36,956 nucleotides of DNA from UKL13-2 sp964417885 (GTDB taxonomy: Bacteria > Pseudomonadota > Gammaproteobacteria > Burkholderiales > Usitatibacteraceae): contig CAYQKN010000024.1 in the NCBI GenBank assembly GCA_964417885.1, positions 1 through 36,956 on the forward strand, written 5' to 3'. Positions 11,697 through 19,778 of the stretch are shown piece after piece. The position numbers and the translations under genes are program-made. Under the pieces are notes generated by a model. The model saw only the letters and a list, made by a program, of their open reading frames with translations. It did no database searches and was not told where the DNA came from. Each line of letters starts with the position of its first letter. Position 1 is the stretch's first letter.

Positions 11697-13364
11697 TTAC
11701 CGCGCCGCTCGCTTCTTGTCCTTGTGGTCCTGTAAAAAAATGCCAATCACCAGCCAGAATCCGCCTGCTGCGGCCGCTAGAAAACACAGTATTGCCAACC
11801 CAGGATAGCCAAAGAGTTGAAACGATGTCTCGATGCGCATCAGTAGCGAGGCACCAATGATCAGGGACGCAAGGATGATTCCGGACGCGATGCGATTGGC
11901 AATCTTCTGGAATCCTTCCATCACGAGATTGGCGTCGACCGCGCGGACTTTCACCTCAAGTTCGGAATTGCCGATGACATCCAGGATTTTATTGACCCGG
12001 GTTGGCAAGCCGGTGACGAAGTCGCGCATTTCCAGGATCGCAGTCAACACACTGCCCTGGGTAGCCTGCTTGTTCATGCGCTGGGTCATGATTTCGGCGG
12101 CATTGCGGCGAATGGCCGCATTCGGATCGAAACGCGGATTGAGTATTTTGCCGACCTCATCGAGCTGCAGCAGCGTTTTTCCCAGCAACGTCAATGCACT
12201 CGGCACATGAAGCCCGCAGCGCCCAGCCGACTGGCCGACGTTCAGCAGCGTCTTGCCGACATTGATGTTCGCGAGAGGCTGGTCGCGCTGTTGCATCACC
12301 AGTTGGCCGATGATCTTCTTGAATGCAGGCTCGTCGAAATCATCGGTAATTTCGCTCATGGCGATGACCACAGTGGCTGCTTCGTCACTCTTGCCCTCGC
12401 TGACGGCGATCAGAATCTTGAGCAGGCTTTCCTGCATGGCAGGCGTCGTCGTCCCGACCATCCCGAGGTCGAGCAGTGCGATGCGATGATCACTGGTCAG
12501 GAAAACGTTCCCGGGATGCGGGTCTGCGTGGAACAGCCCGTCAACCAGCACCTGCTTCAGGTAAGCCTTGAACAGTTCCTCCGCCAGGGCATCCCCCGGC
12601 ATCTCCAGCGCGGTCAGCGGCCCGAGCGAGGTGATCTTCCTGCCCTGCACGTAGTCCATGGTCAGCACGCGCCGGGTGGAGTAATCCGCTATCGGCTGCG
12701 GCACAAAAATGCGCTCGAACTCTTCGAGGTTTTTTGCCATCGTCCGGAGATTGTTCGCCTCGCGCTCGTAGTTGAGTTCCTGCTGCAAGACCACGCGGAA
12801 CTCCTCGACGATATCCTCGACGCGGTGCAGCCGGCCGAACTCGGTACGGCTGTCCAGCCACTCCGCGATTTGCGCCAGCACCTCGAGATCCTCCGCAATT
12901 TGCTTGGCAATGTTGGGACGTTGCACCTTCACCACGACGAGACGTCCATCGCGCAGTTCGGCAGAATGCACCTGGCCCAATGAGGCCGCTGCCAGCGGTT
13001 TGACATCGAATCGCTTGAACGCCTTGGAAATGCGCACGCCGAGTTCGCTGGTCACAATCTCCTCGACTTCCGCGTAGGAGAAAGGCTTCACCTTGTCATG
13101 CAAGCGCGACAGCGCCGTGATGTAGGCCGCGGGCAAAATGTCCGGCCGGCTGGAGAGAATCTGCCCCAGCTTGACATAGGTCGGGCCCATCGCTTCCAGG
13201 TCGTCCGCGAGTTCATCCGGCGTGCCGCCGCCTGGTTTGCTGCCTGTGGGTTCGCGCCCCGTCGCATCGTCGTCCGCGTCCATGCCGGCGACAATGTCGG
13301 CGCGACCGTATTTCCAGAGCAACTGGACAATCTGTTTGTATTGCTTCAAATGCCGAATGGCCAT
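11697..13364 (-). CDS. AarF/ABC1/UbiB-family atypical kinase-like membrane protein
   Basis: The protein has 555 residues from the ATG at 13364, preceded by CGGAA. The ABC1 hallmarks are present: KLGQ at 65-68, the alanine-rich nucleotide loop AAASLGQVH at about 125-133, VVKVQRP (about 144-150) with the conserved lysine, HADPHPGN at 279-286, and the DLG metal-binding motif at 299-301. Two hydrophobic helices close the protein (about 490-545). UbiB-type proteins are ATPases that help the ubiquinone biosynthesis complex handle hydrophobic intermediates. This one is not beside ubiE or ubiJ and may be a paralogue with another role. Its acidic insert DADDD (about 29-33) is unusual. Symbol withheld because orthology to ubiB is not shown. 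Confidence 0.9.
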   Translation of the reverse strand: MAIRHLKQYKQIVQLLWKYGRADIVAGMDADDDATGREPTGSKPGGGTPDELADDLEAMGPTYVKLGQILSSRPDILPAAYITALSRLHDKVKPFSYAEVEEIVTSELGVRISKAFKRFDVKPLAAASLGQVHSAELRDGRLVVVKVQRPNIAKQIAEDLEVLAQIAEWLDSRTEFGRLHRVEDIVEEFRVVLQQELNYEREANNLRTMAKNLEEFERIFVPQPIADYSTRRVLTMDYVQGRKITSLGPLTALEMPGDALAEELFKAYLKQVLVDGLFHADPHPGNVFLTSDHRIALLDLGMVGTTTPAMQESLLKILIAVSEGKSDEAATVVIAMSEITDDFDEPAFKKIIGQLVMQQRDQPLANINVGKTLLNVGQSAGRCGLHVPSALTLLGKTLLQLDEVGKILNPRFDPNAAIRRNAAEIMTQRMNKQATQGSVLTAILEMRDFVTGLPTRVNKILDVIGNSELEVKVRAVDANLVMEGFQKIANRIASGIILASLIIGASLLMRIETSFQLFGYPGLAILCFLAAAAGGFWLVIGIFLQDHKDKKRAAR

Positions 13365-13896
13365 TTCTGTATTCCGAAGAGTTGGCGGTGGGTCGAGGAC
13401 GCGCATTGGCCGTTTAGCGCGCAACCTAGTGTGCCCAGGCGCCGCCAACGGTGAAGCGTCTACTTGCCGTCGTGAACCGCGCGTTCGACGCGGTCACTCA
13501 AGTAATGTCATGCGTCATGCGTCATGCGTCATGCGCTGCGACCCAGGCGCAGTCGCGACGTTTCATCATAGCGATATGCTGGCCGCCATCTGTTCGTTGT
13601 CGAACGCACTGCAGGGTTTTTTGTCGCGAGCCGAATGTGGCACTGTTGCCAGGCGCAGGTGCAGTTCGCCGGCGCTTGCAGATGGCATGCGCGGACGGAT
13701 GGAACGCATACCGGGTGCTGTCTTTTGGCCCGCATTGATCCGCCGGATGGGCGCGCAACGCGTCACGGACTCATTTGGGATGAGGCCACGCTTTCTACGA
13801 CAACTTCTGCTGCTCTTTGAGGAAACCTCGCGGCAAGACTCGAATACTCTTACTGATGGGCACGCCGCTGACGGGGGCAGCAACGCCTCAGCACGG
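13365..13896. other. 532-base gene-poor stretch between the ABC1 gene and comM
   Basis: Reading frames here have no recognisable domains and atypical composition, so I call no gene. The one distinct structure is a tandem repeat of the heptamer TCATGCG at 13508-13535. The stretch must carry the promoter of the ABC1 gene on the minus strand, but I cannot identify a convincing -35/-10 pair. Confidence 0.6.
13508..13535. repeat. Tandem repeat, four copies of the heptamer TCATGCG
   Basis: Four exact copies of TCATGCG lie head to tail, about 145 bases upstream of the ABC1-kinase start codon. A unit length of seven is not a multiple of three and the region is non-coding, so copy-number changes would alter spacing, not a protein. 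Confidence 0.9.
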
Positions 13897-15408
13897 TCAT
13901 GCCGCCGCCTTGTCCATCTTGCGGTACTGGATCGCCTCGGCAACGTGCCCGCTGGTGATCGCGTCACTGGCCGCCAGATCGGCGATGGTACGCGCCACTT
14001 TCAGCACGCGATGATAAGCGCGCGCCGACAGCCCCATGCGCTGGATGGCGTTTTTCAGCAGTTCTTCACCGGCTGCATCGGGCTTGCAGTAGGCATCGAT
14101 TTCTTTCGGCGCCAACTTGGCATTGGGCTTGCCCTGGCGCGCCATCTGCCGCTGGAATGCCTGTTCGCAGCGCGCCGCGATGAGGCCGCTGGTTTCACCT
14201 TTCGACGCCTTGACGAGCTCCAGCTGCGGCACCGCCGGTACGTCGATCTGCAGGTCGATGCGATCCAATAGCGGGCCGGAGATCTTGCTGCGGTAGCGCG
14301 AAATTTGGTCCGGCGTGCAGCGGCATTTATTCAGGTAGTGACCGAGATATCCGCACGGGCAAGGATTCATCGCGGCGATCAACTGGAACTCGGCCGGGAA
14401 ATCGGCCTGGCGGGCGGCGCGCGAAATGGTGATGCGGCCCGATTCGAGCGGCTCGCGCAGCACCTCCAGCACATTGCGCTCGAACTCCGGCAGCTCATCG
14501 AGAAACAGCACGCCCTGGTGCGCCAGCGAAATCTCGCCCGGCCGCGGATTGCTGCCGCCGCCGACCAGCGCCACGCCCGATGCGGTGTGATGCGGCGCGC
14601 GGTAGCTGCGCCGTTTCCAGTTTTCCACTTTGAAGCCGCCCATCGACAGGCTTTGCACGGCGGCCGCCTCAAGCGCCTCGGCGTCGGTCATCTGCGGCAG
14701 GATGCCGGGAAAGCGCGACGCGAGCATTGTCTTGCCGGTGCCCGGCGGCCCCATCATCAGTACGCTGTGCCGGCCGGCAGAAGCGATCTCCAGTGCGCGC
14801 TTGGCCTGCAGCTGGCCTTTCACCTCCGACATGTCCGGACAGTGCGCATGGGCCGCGGCAGCCGCGACGGGATCAATCACGAACGGGGCAATGGTCTCGC
14901 GCCCGGCAAGATGCGCGCATACCTGCAGCAGGCTGTTCGCGCCCAGCACAGTGGCATCGCCGACCAGTGCCGCCTCGGGCGCGGATACGGCGGGCAGGAT
15001 GAAGGCACGACCGTCACCGAATGCTTTGAAGGTCATGGCCAGCGCGCCGCGAATGGCGCGCAGATCGCCGGTCAAGGCCAGTTCGCCGGCAAATTCATAG
15101 TGCTTCAGCTTGTCGGCCGGGATCTGCCCGCTGGCAACCAGGATGCCGACGGCAATCGGCAGGTCGAAACGGCCACTTTCCTTCGGCAGGTCCGCCGGCG
15201 CAAGGTTGACCGTGATGCGGCGCGACGGGAATTCAAAGCGTGCATTGAGCAGCGCCGCACGCACGCGGTCCTTGCTTTCCTTGACCTCGGCTTCCGGCAA
15301 TCCGACGATGGTGAACGACGGCAAGCCGTTGGCCAAGTGGACTTCAACCGTGACCAGTGGCGCTTCCATGCCCGCAAGGGCACGCGAATACAGAACAGCG
15401 AGTGACAT
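13897..15408 (-). CDS. comM: YifB/ComM-family Mg-chelatase-like AAA+ ATPase
   Basis: The protein has 503 residues, the normal length of this family, starting MSLAVLYSRALAGMEAPLV. The N-terminal Lon-protease-like ChlI domain (about 1-180) is followed by the AAA+ Mg-chelatase domain, with Walker A GPPGTGKT at 220-227 and Walker B GVLFLDELPEF near 295. NPCPCGYLG and a later C-R-C segment form the family's cysteine cluster, and LLDRIDLQIDVP starts the C-terminal domain. In naturally competent bacteria ComM is a hexameric helicase that extends branch migration during transformation. The gene is also widespread in non-competent bacteria, where it is called yifB. ubiK lies just upstream on the same strand, a common betaproteobacterial arrangement. 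Confidence 0.95.
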   Translation of the reverse strand: MSLAVLYSRALAGMEAPLVTVEVHLANGLPSFTIVGLPEAEVKESKDRVRAALLNARFEFPSRRITVNLAPADLPKESGRFDLPIAVGILVASGQIPADKLKHYEFAGELALTGDLRAIRGALAMTFKAFGDGRAFILPAVSAPEAALVGDATVLGANSLLQVCAHLAGRETIAPFVIDPVAAAAAHAHCPDMSEVKGQLQAKRALEIASAGRHSVLMMGPPGTGKTMLASRFPGILPQMTDAEALEAAAVQSLSMGGFKVENWKRRSYRAPHHTASGVALVGGGSNPRPGEISLAHQGVLFLDELPEFERNVLEVLREPLESGRITISRAARQADFPAEFQLIAAMNPCPCGYLGHYLNKCRCTPDQISRYRSKISGPLLDRIDLQIDVPAVPQLELVKASKGETSGLIAARCEQAFQRQMARQGKPNAKLAPKEIDAYCKPDAAGEELLKNAIQRMGLSARAYHRVLKVARTIADLAASDAITSGHVAEAIQYRKMDKAAA

Positions 15409-15438
15409 GCAGGACCGGTTCGGGCGAAGGGCTGCGGA

Positions 15439-15699
15439 CTAGGATGCGCGCGCCGATGCGGCCCGTTCCAGCTCGGCAATGCGCGCTTCCAGTTCGGCCA
15501 GCTTGGCGCGCGAGCGATCGAGCAGGGCGCGCTGGATCTCGAATTCCTCGCTGGTGACCAGACCCTGGCGGGCAAGCTGTCCGACCAGGTGCTGACGCGC
15601 GTTTTTCTCCAGCCCCGACAACGGTGAATCCTTGATGGCGGCATCAACCTTTGCGGCCAATTGGGTCAGCGCGTCCAGCGCGGCAGCAGATCGGGTCAT
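15439..15699 (-). CDS. ubiK: Ubiquinone biosynthesis accessory factor UbiK (BMFP/YqiC family)
   Basis: An 86-residue protein starting at the ATG at 15699 (MTRSAAALDALTQLAAKVD); the frame upstream lacks family similarity. The second half, from about residue 45, is a predicted coiled coil: EFEIQRALLDRSRAKLAELEARIAELE. This matches the membrane-fusogenic BMFP/YqiC family, now known as UbiK, which helps the ubiquinone-synthesis complex together with UbiJ. The sequence VTSEEFEIQRALLDR is characteristic. comM follows 30 bases downstream on the same strand, and the torF-glnK-amtB operon is divergent. The start has no strong ribosome-binding site. Confidence 0.9.
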   Translation of the reverse strand: MTRSAAALDALTQLAAKVDAAIKDSPLSGLEKNARQHLVGQLARQGLVTSEEFEIQRALLDRSRAKLAELEARIAELERAASARAS

Positions 15700-15824
15700 G
15701 GTTTTCGGCACGGAAACATTAGTTAAACCGCATTCTAACCGAGTCGTTCGCGGCGTTTTGGCGGTTATCCGCGCGGCAGGTGATCCAAAGCGGTGCGAAC
15801 GGCCTTTTTGTCGCCTCCGTTTGG

Positions 15825-15841
15825 TGCATTGTTTTGGTGCG
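15825..15841 (+). promoter_or_regulatory. Putative NtrC-binding site upstream of torF-glnK-amtB
   Basis: TGCATTGTTTTGGTGCG closely matches the enterobacterial NtrC consensus TGCAC-N7-GGTGCA type dyad. Its centre lies about 80 bases before the predicted start of the sigma-54 transcript, within the usual range for an enhancer. A further GGTGC half-site occurs just upstream, near 15792. Confidence 0.6.
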
Positions 15842-15888
15842 ACGCACAATTGCGATTGTAATGTATTGATTTAATGATCTATTTGCCA

Positions 15889-15904
15889 TGGCATGCAACG
15901 TGCT
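15889..15904 (+). promoter_or_regulatory. Sigma-54 (RpoN) type promoter of torF-glnK-amtB
   Basis: TGGCATGCAACGTGCT fits the -24/-12 consensus TGGCACG-N4-TTGCT with two changes. GG and GC are separated by exactly ten bases as required. Transcription would begin near 15915, about 37 bases before the torF ATG. The identity of the downstream genes (PII and ammonium channel) independently supports nitrogen control. Confidence 0.72.
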
Positions 15905-15951
15905 AAAGGTTTGATGAAGCAATTTCTTCCAACCACATCAGGGGTTCATCG

Positions 15952-16767
15952 ATGAAAAAAATCGCCAAGCACTTATCCATTGCCGGTTTTGTTGTCTCCG
16001 CCGTCATCAGCGCGCAGGCCAACGCACAAACCGCGCCAGCGCCAGCCGCCGCGCCCGAACCGACACCGGAACACACCCTGGTGCCGAAAATCTCCCTGTA
16101 CAGCGAATACGAATATCGCGGCATCGGGCAGACCTCGGAAAAACCGGCGCTGCAGTTCAACCTCGATTACTCGCATTCCAGCGGCTTCTACCTGGGCCTG
16201 TTTGCGACCAACATCAAGTGGCTCAAGGACTACAAGGACCTCGGCGCAGCGCAGGATTCCGCGGCAGTCGAAGTCGACCTGTTTGGCGGTTACAAGTTTG
16301 AAGTTGCCAAGGATGTCATCGTCGACGTCGGTTACCTGCGCTATGAGTACCCGGGCTCCAAGCCGCTGCCGGGTAATGCCAAGTTTGCCACCGATGAAGT
16401 CTATGTCGGTGTCGCCTATGGCCCAGTGAGCGCCAAGTACTCCTACTCCACCGGCGACACGTTCGGTGTGGCCAATGCCAAGGGCACCACCTTCATCGAA
16501 CTCAATTTCGCCAAGGAAATCATGCCCAAGCTGACGCTTAATGCGCAGGTCGCACAGCAAAAATACAAGGGCAAGATCGGCACCTTCGACAACGACAAGG
16601 AACTGACCTACACCGTGTACAAGGTCGGCGCCACCTATGACCTGGGCGATGGCTGGTCGGCTGGCGGCTACTTCAAGGACACCAACGCCACCGAAGCCAA
16701 CTACACCGTCAAGGGCAAGGACTGGAGCAAGGGTCGTCTGGTCGCATTCGTTTCCAAAGCATTCTGA
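15952..16767 (+). CDS. TorF-family putative outer-membrane porin
   Basis: The protein has 271 residues. MKKIAKHLSIAGFVVSAVISAQANAQ is a signal peptide, probably cut after ANA, followed by a short Ala/Pro-rich linker. The mature part begins with ISLYSEYEYRGIGQTSEKPALQ, the hallmark of the TorF/TIGR02001 family. It then alternates short aromatic beta strands and ends with an aromatic residue (VSKAF), as outer-membrane beta-barrels do. The ATG at 15952 follows AGGGG by about eight bases. It is the first gene behind the sigma-54 promoter and precedes glnK and amtB, which suggests a role in passage of a nitrogen source across the outer membrane. That role is inference; the family has no firmly established substrate. 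Confidence 0.9.
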   Translation: MKKIAKHLSIAGFVVSAVISAQANAQTAPAPAAAPEPTPEHTLVPKISLYSEYEYRGIGQTSEKPALQFNLDYSHSSGFYLGLFATNIKWLKDYKDLGAAQDSAAVEVDLFGGYKFEVAKDVIVDVGYLRYEYPGSKPLPGNAKFATDEVYVGVAYGPVSAKYSYSTGDTFGVANAKGTTFIELNFAKEIMPKLTLNAQVAQQKYKGKIGTFDNDKELTYTVYKVGATYDLGDGWSAGGYFKDTNATEANYTVKGKDWSKGRLVAFVSKAF

Positions 16768-16843
16768 TCGCGCCTCTGCACCGGCGCACGGGAAAACCGG
16801 CGCCGGATAACACTCTGCACATCCTTCAACGGGAGCAAAAAAC

Positions 16844-17182
16844 ATGAAACTTGTCACTGCTGTCATCAAGCCCTTCAAGCTTGACGAAGTGCGTGAGGCG
16901 CTGTCCGCCATCGGCGTCCAGGGCATCACCGTCACCGAAGTCAAAGGCTTCGGGCGCCAGAAAGGTCACACCGAGCTGTATCGCGGTGCGGAATACGTCG
17001 TCGACTTTCTGCCGAAGGTAAAGATCGAAGCCGCGGTCAAAAGCGAGCTGATCGACCAAGTCATCGAAGCCATCGAAAAATCCGCCAACACCGGCAAGAT
17101 CGGCGACGGCAAGATTTTCGTCTTCGACCTCGAGCAGGTTGTCCGCATTCGCACCGGTGAAACCGGCGCTGACGCGCTTTAA
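16844..17182 (+). CDS. glnK: Nitrogen regulatory protein PII
   Basis: A full-length PII protein of 112 residues (MKLVTAVIKPFKLDEVREAL). The T-loop is intact with Y51, the uridylylation site, in ELYRGAEYVVDFLP. The C-terminal signature TGKIGDGKIFVFDLEQVVRIRTGE carries the ATP and 2-oxoglutarate binding elements. PII proteins sense 2-oxoglutarate and the ATP/ADP ratio and, when not uridylylated, plug the AmtB channel. Linkage to amtB, which starts 11 bases downstream, favours the GlnK type over GlnB. The ribosome-binding site CGGGAG lies upstream of the ATG. It is probably co-transcribed with torF from the sigma-54 promoter. Confidence 0.96.
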   Translation: MKLVTAVIKPFKLDEVREALSAIGVQGITVTEVKGFGRQKGHTELYRGAEYVVDFLPKVKIEAAVKSELIDQVIEAIEKSANTGKIGDGKIFVFDLEQVVRIRTGETGADAL

Positions 17183-17193
17183 TCCAGGGAGCC

Positions 17194-18720
17194 ATGAACA
17201 TGAAACGCTTATTCGCAACGCTCGCACTGGTAACCGGTCTGCTGCTGACCGGCAGCGCGCAGGCACAAGACAAGAAGGCCGATCCGGTCGCGCCGGCAGC
17301 AGCGCCGGTTGCGGCTGCAGCGGAAGCACCCGCCGCGGCACCCGCTACCGCACCGGCGGCGGCTCCTGCTGCCGCGGCCGCCGCACCGGCCGCACCGGTG
17401 CCCAACAAGGGCGACGTCGCCTGGATGCTCACCTCCACCGCACTGGTGCTGCTGATGAGCGTGCCGGCACTGGCGCTGTTCTACGGCGGCCTGGTGCGCT
17501 CGAAGAACATGCTATCGGTGCTGATGCAGGTGTTCGTCACCTTCTCGCTGATTACGGTGCTGTGGGTGGTGTACGGCTACAGCTTCGCCTTTACCGAGGG
17601 CAATGCGTTCATCGGCGGCACCGACCGGCTGTTCCTGAAGGGTATCGCCGACCTGGCCAAAGGTGAATTCGCCATGGCTGCGACATTCAGCAAGGGCGTG
17701 GTGATTCCTGAAATGCTGTTTGTCGCGTTTCAGGCAACCTTTGCCGCCATTACCTGCTGCCTGATCCTGGGCTCGGTGGCCGAGCGCATGAAGTTCAGCG
17801 CCGTGCTGCTGTTCATGGTGCTCTGGTTCACGTTCAGCTATATCCCGATCGCACACATGGTCTGGTTCTGGCCTGGTCCGGATGCCTATACCGATCCGAA
17901 ACTGGTCGACGGCCTGAACGCCAAAGCCGGATTGCTGTGGCAGTGGGGCGCACTTGATTTCGCCGGCGGTACCGTGGTGCACATCAATGCCGGTGTAGCC
18001 GGTCTGGTGGCGGCCTACTTCCTCGGCAAGCGCATTGGCTACGGCAAGGAAGCGCTCACGCCGCACAGCCTGACCATGACCATGGTCGGCGCCTCGCTGC
18101 TGTGGTTCGGCTGGTTCGGTTTCAACGCCGGATCCGCGCTCGAAGCCGGCAATTCCGCGGTACTGGCGTTCATGAACACCTTCCTCGCCACCGCCTGTGC
18201 GGTGCTGACCTGGATCCTGGCCGAGTGGATGCTGAAGGGCAAGCCCTCGATGCTGGGTGCCGCCTCCGGCGCCGTCGCCGGCCTGGTTGCCATCACACCG
18301 GCCGCGGGTAACGTCGGCATTCCCGGCGCCTTCGTGATCGGCTCGCTCGCTGGCGTGGTATGCCTGTGGGGCGTGACCGGCCTGAAGAAGATGTTGAAAG
18401 TCGACGACTCGCTGGACGTGTTCGGTGTGCATGCGGTCGGCGGCATCCTCGGTGCCCTGCTGACCGGCGTGTTCGTTTCGCCCGACCTCGGCGGCCCCGG
18501 TTTCGTGACCGACTGGGTAAAGGCTTCGACTGGCTTTACCTCGATCGGCGAACAGGTCCTGATCCAGGCCAAGGCGGTCGGCGTCGCGGTCGTGCTGTCT
18601 GCGGTGGTGGCATCGGTTTCACTGTTGATCGTGAAAATGGTGGTCGGTCTGCGCGTACCGGAAGACGAGGAACGCGAAGGTCTGGACATCACCTCACACG
18701 GCGAAACGGCCTACAACTAG
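17194..18720 (+). CDS. amtB: Ammonium channel AmtB with a long Ala/Pro-rich N-terminal extension
   Basis: At 508 residues it is longer than E. coli AmtB (428). The extra length is a signal peptide (MNMKRLFATLALVTG...AQAQ) followed by an Ala/Pro-rich segment up to about residue 70. The eleven-helix Amt domain then begins with DVAWMLTSTALVLLMSVPALALFYGG. The conserved channel elements are present: AHMVWFWPG, LDFAGGTVVHINAG with the first pore histidine, FGWFGFNAGSA, and FGVHAVGGILGALLTG with the second. The cytoplasmic tail is short (GLRVPEDEEREGLDITSHGE) and matches the GlnK-docking tail. It conducts ammonium across the inner membrane under nitrogen limitation. A second ATG at 17200 is an equally possible start. 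Confidence 0.96.
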   Translation: MNMKRLFATLALVTGLLLTGSAQAQDKKADPVAPAAAPVAAAAEAPAAAPATAPAAAPAAAAAAPAAPVPNKGDVAWMLTSTALVLLMSVPALALFYGGLVRSKNMLSVLMQVFVTFSLITVLWVVYGYSFAFTEGNAFIGGTDRLFLKGIADLAKGEFAMAATFSKGVVIPEMLFVAFQATFAAITCCLILGSVAERMKFSAVLLFMVLWFTFSYIPIAHMVWFWPGPDAYTDPKLVDGLNAKAGLLWQWGALDFAGGTVVHINAGVAGLVAAYFLGKRIGYGKEALTPHSLTMTMVGASLLWFGWFGFNAGSALEAGNSAVLAFMNTFLATACAVLTWILAEWMLKGKPSMLGAASGAVAGLVAITPAAGNVGIPGAFVIGSLAGVVCLWGVTGLKKMLKVDDSLDVFGVHAVGGILGALLTGVFVSPDLGGPGFVTDWVKASTGFTSIGEQVLIQAKAVGVAVVLSAVVASVSLLIVKMVVGLRVPEDEEREGLDITSHGETAYN

Positions 18721-18740
18721 CCGCAAACATCTCCAAGGTT

Positions 18741-18767
18741 GCCCGTCCGGATTGGGCCCGGACGGGC
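18741..18767 (+). other. GC-rich hairpin downstream of amtB
   Basis: GCCCGTCCGG (18741-18750) pairs perfectly with CCGGACGGGC (18758-18767). There is no T-tract after it, so on its own it is not a classical terminator. It sits just before the real one and may protect the 3' end of the mRNA. Confidence 0.65.
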
Positions 18768-18774
18768 TTGAGGC

Positions 18775-18805
18775 AAGGGCGTCTCGCAAGAGACGCCCTT
18801 TTTTT
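18775..18805 (+). terminator. Intrinsic terminator of the torF-glnK-amtB operon
   Basis: AAGGGCGTCTC (18775-18785) pairs perfectly with GAGACGCCCTT (18790-18800) around a GCAA tetraloop and is followed by a run of seven T. This is a strong rho-independent terminator about 55 bases after the amtB stop. Confidence 0.93.
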
Positions 18806-18878
18806 GTCCGGTTCCAGGCCGCCACGGCTTGAAACGGCCGGCAAGGCGCCCATATTCCCGATAGCTTTACTCAACTAT

Positions 18879-18907
18879 TTACCACCCGACGGCCTGCAAG
18901 CTATACT
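18879..18907 (+). promoter_or_regulatory. Sigma-70-type promoter of folE2
   Basis: TTACCA (18879-18884) and TATACT (18902-18907) are spaced by 17 bases. Transcription would begin near 18914, some 20 bases before the folE2 ATG. I see no recognisable Zur operator, although folE2 genes are often zinc-regulated. Confidence 0.5.
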
Positions 18908-18933
18908 TTCAGACCGAACCACGAGCGTTTTTC

Positions 18934-19743
18934 ATGAACCAGCGCGATCCCCACATTCCCATTGCCGACGTCCAGAACACGGAGGACACGCGCAAGATCT
19001 CGATTGACCGTGTGGGCATCAAGTCGCTGCGCTATCCGATCCGGGTATTGTCCGAGAGTGGCGCGATCTGCCACAGTGTCGCCACGTTCAACATGAACGT
19101 GCGCCTGCCCCACCACGTCAAGGGCACGCACATGTCGCGGTTTGTCGAGATTCTCGATACCAACCCGGAACCGTTTTCGTCCGCTACGCTCGCAGCATTG
19201 CTTGAGCACATGGTGGCGCGACTCGATGTGACCGAGGGCAGCATCGAAATGGAGTTTCCTTTCTTCATCGAAAAGTCGGCCCCGGTCTCCGGCGTCAAAT
19301 CGCTGCTCGACTACCAGGTGATACTGGCCGGCGAAATCCGCCATGGCGTGACACGCATCACCACCAAGGTTGTCGTGCCCGTCACCAGTCTGTGCCCGTG
19401 TTCGAAGGAAATCGCCGCTTATGGCGCGCACAACCAGCGTTCGCACATCTCGATTTCGGTGCGCGGTGCCGAACCACTGTTGATCGAGGACGTGGTGCGC
19501 ATTGCCGAGGGCCAGGCCTCAAGCGAGCTGTACGGGCTGCTGAAGCGGCCGGACGAAAAGTACGTCACCGAACGCGCCTACGACAATCCGAAGTTCGTCG
19601 AGGATCTGGTGCGCGATGTGGCGGCGGCGCTGGATGCCGACGACCGGGTCGAAAGCTACGTGGTCGAGTCGGAAAACTTCGAGTCGATCCACAACCATTC
19701 GGCATTCGCCGTAATCGAGCGCGACAAAAGCGTCGCGCGCTAG
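18934..19743 (+). CDS. folE2: GTP cyclohydrolase FolE2 (type IB)
   Basis: The 269-residue protein converts GTP to 7,8-dihydroneopterin triphosphate, the first step of folate (and queuosine) biosynthesis. It belongs to the type IB family, which does not depend strictly on zinc. The sequence PVTSLCPCSKEIAAYGAHNQRSH (about 149-171) contains the active-site cysteine region (C154, C156) and is diagnostic of the family, as is the C-terminal ESFESIHNHSA-like segment (ESENFESIHNHSA). The start MNQRDPHIPIADVQ is typical. It appears to be a single-gene transcript between the amtB terminator and the convergent protease gene. Confidence 0.96.
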   Translation: MNQRDPHIPIADVQNTEDTRKISIDRVGIKSLRYPIRVLSESGAICHSVATFNMNVRLPHHVKGTHMSRFVEILDTNPEPFSSATLAALLEHMVARLDVTEGSIEMEFPFFIEKSAPVSGVKSLLDYQVILAGEIRHGVTRITTKVVVPVTSLCPCSKEIAAYGAHNQRSHISISVRGAEPLLIEDVVRIAEGQASSELYGLLKRPDEKYVTERAYDNPKFVEDLVRDVAAALDADDRVESYVVESENFESIHNHSAFAVIERDKSVAR

Positions 19744-19758
19744 CCGCGATCACGACCG

Positions 19759-19778
19759 GCGGCGATGAACGTCGCCGC
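19759..19778. other. Short hairpin between the convergent folE2 and protease genes
   Basis: GCGGCGA (19759-19765) pairs with TCGCCGC (19772-19778) around six bases. No T-tract follows on either strand, so it is only a weak candidate for a shared transcript end. Confidence 0.35.

Noticed and set aside
13222..14271. A 349-codon plus-strand frame across the gene-poor region
   Set aside because: It overlaps the ABC1 gene and comM on the other strand, has low-complexity composition and shows no domain.
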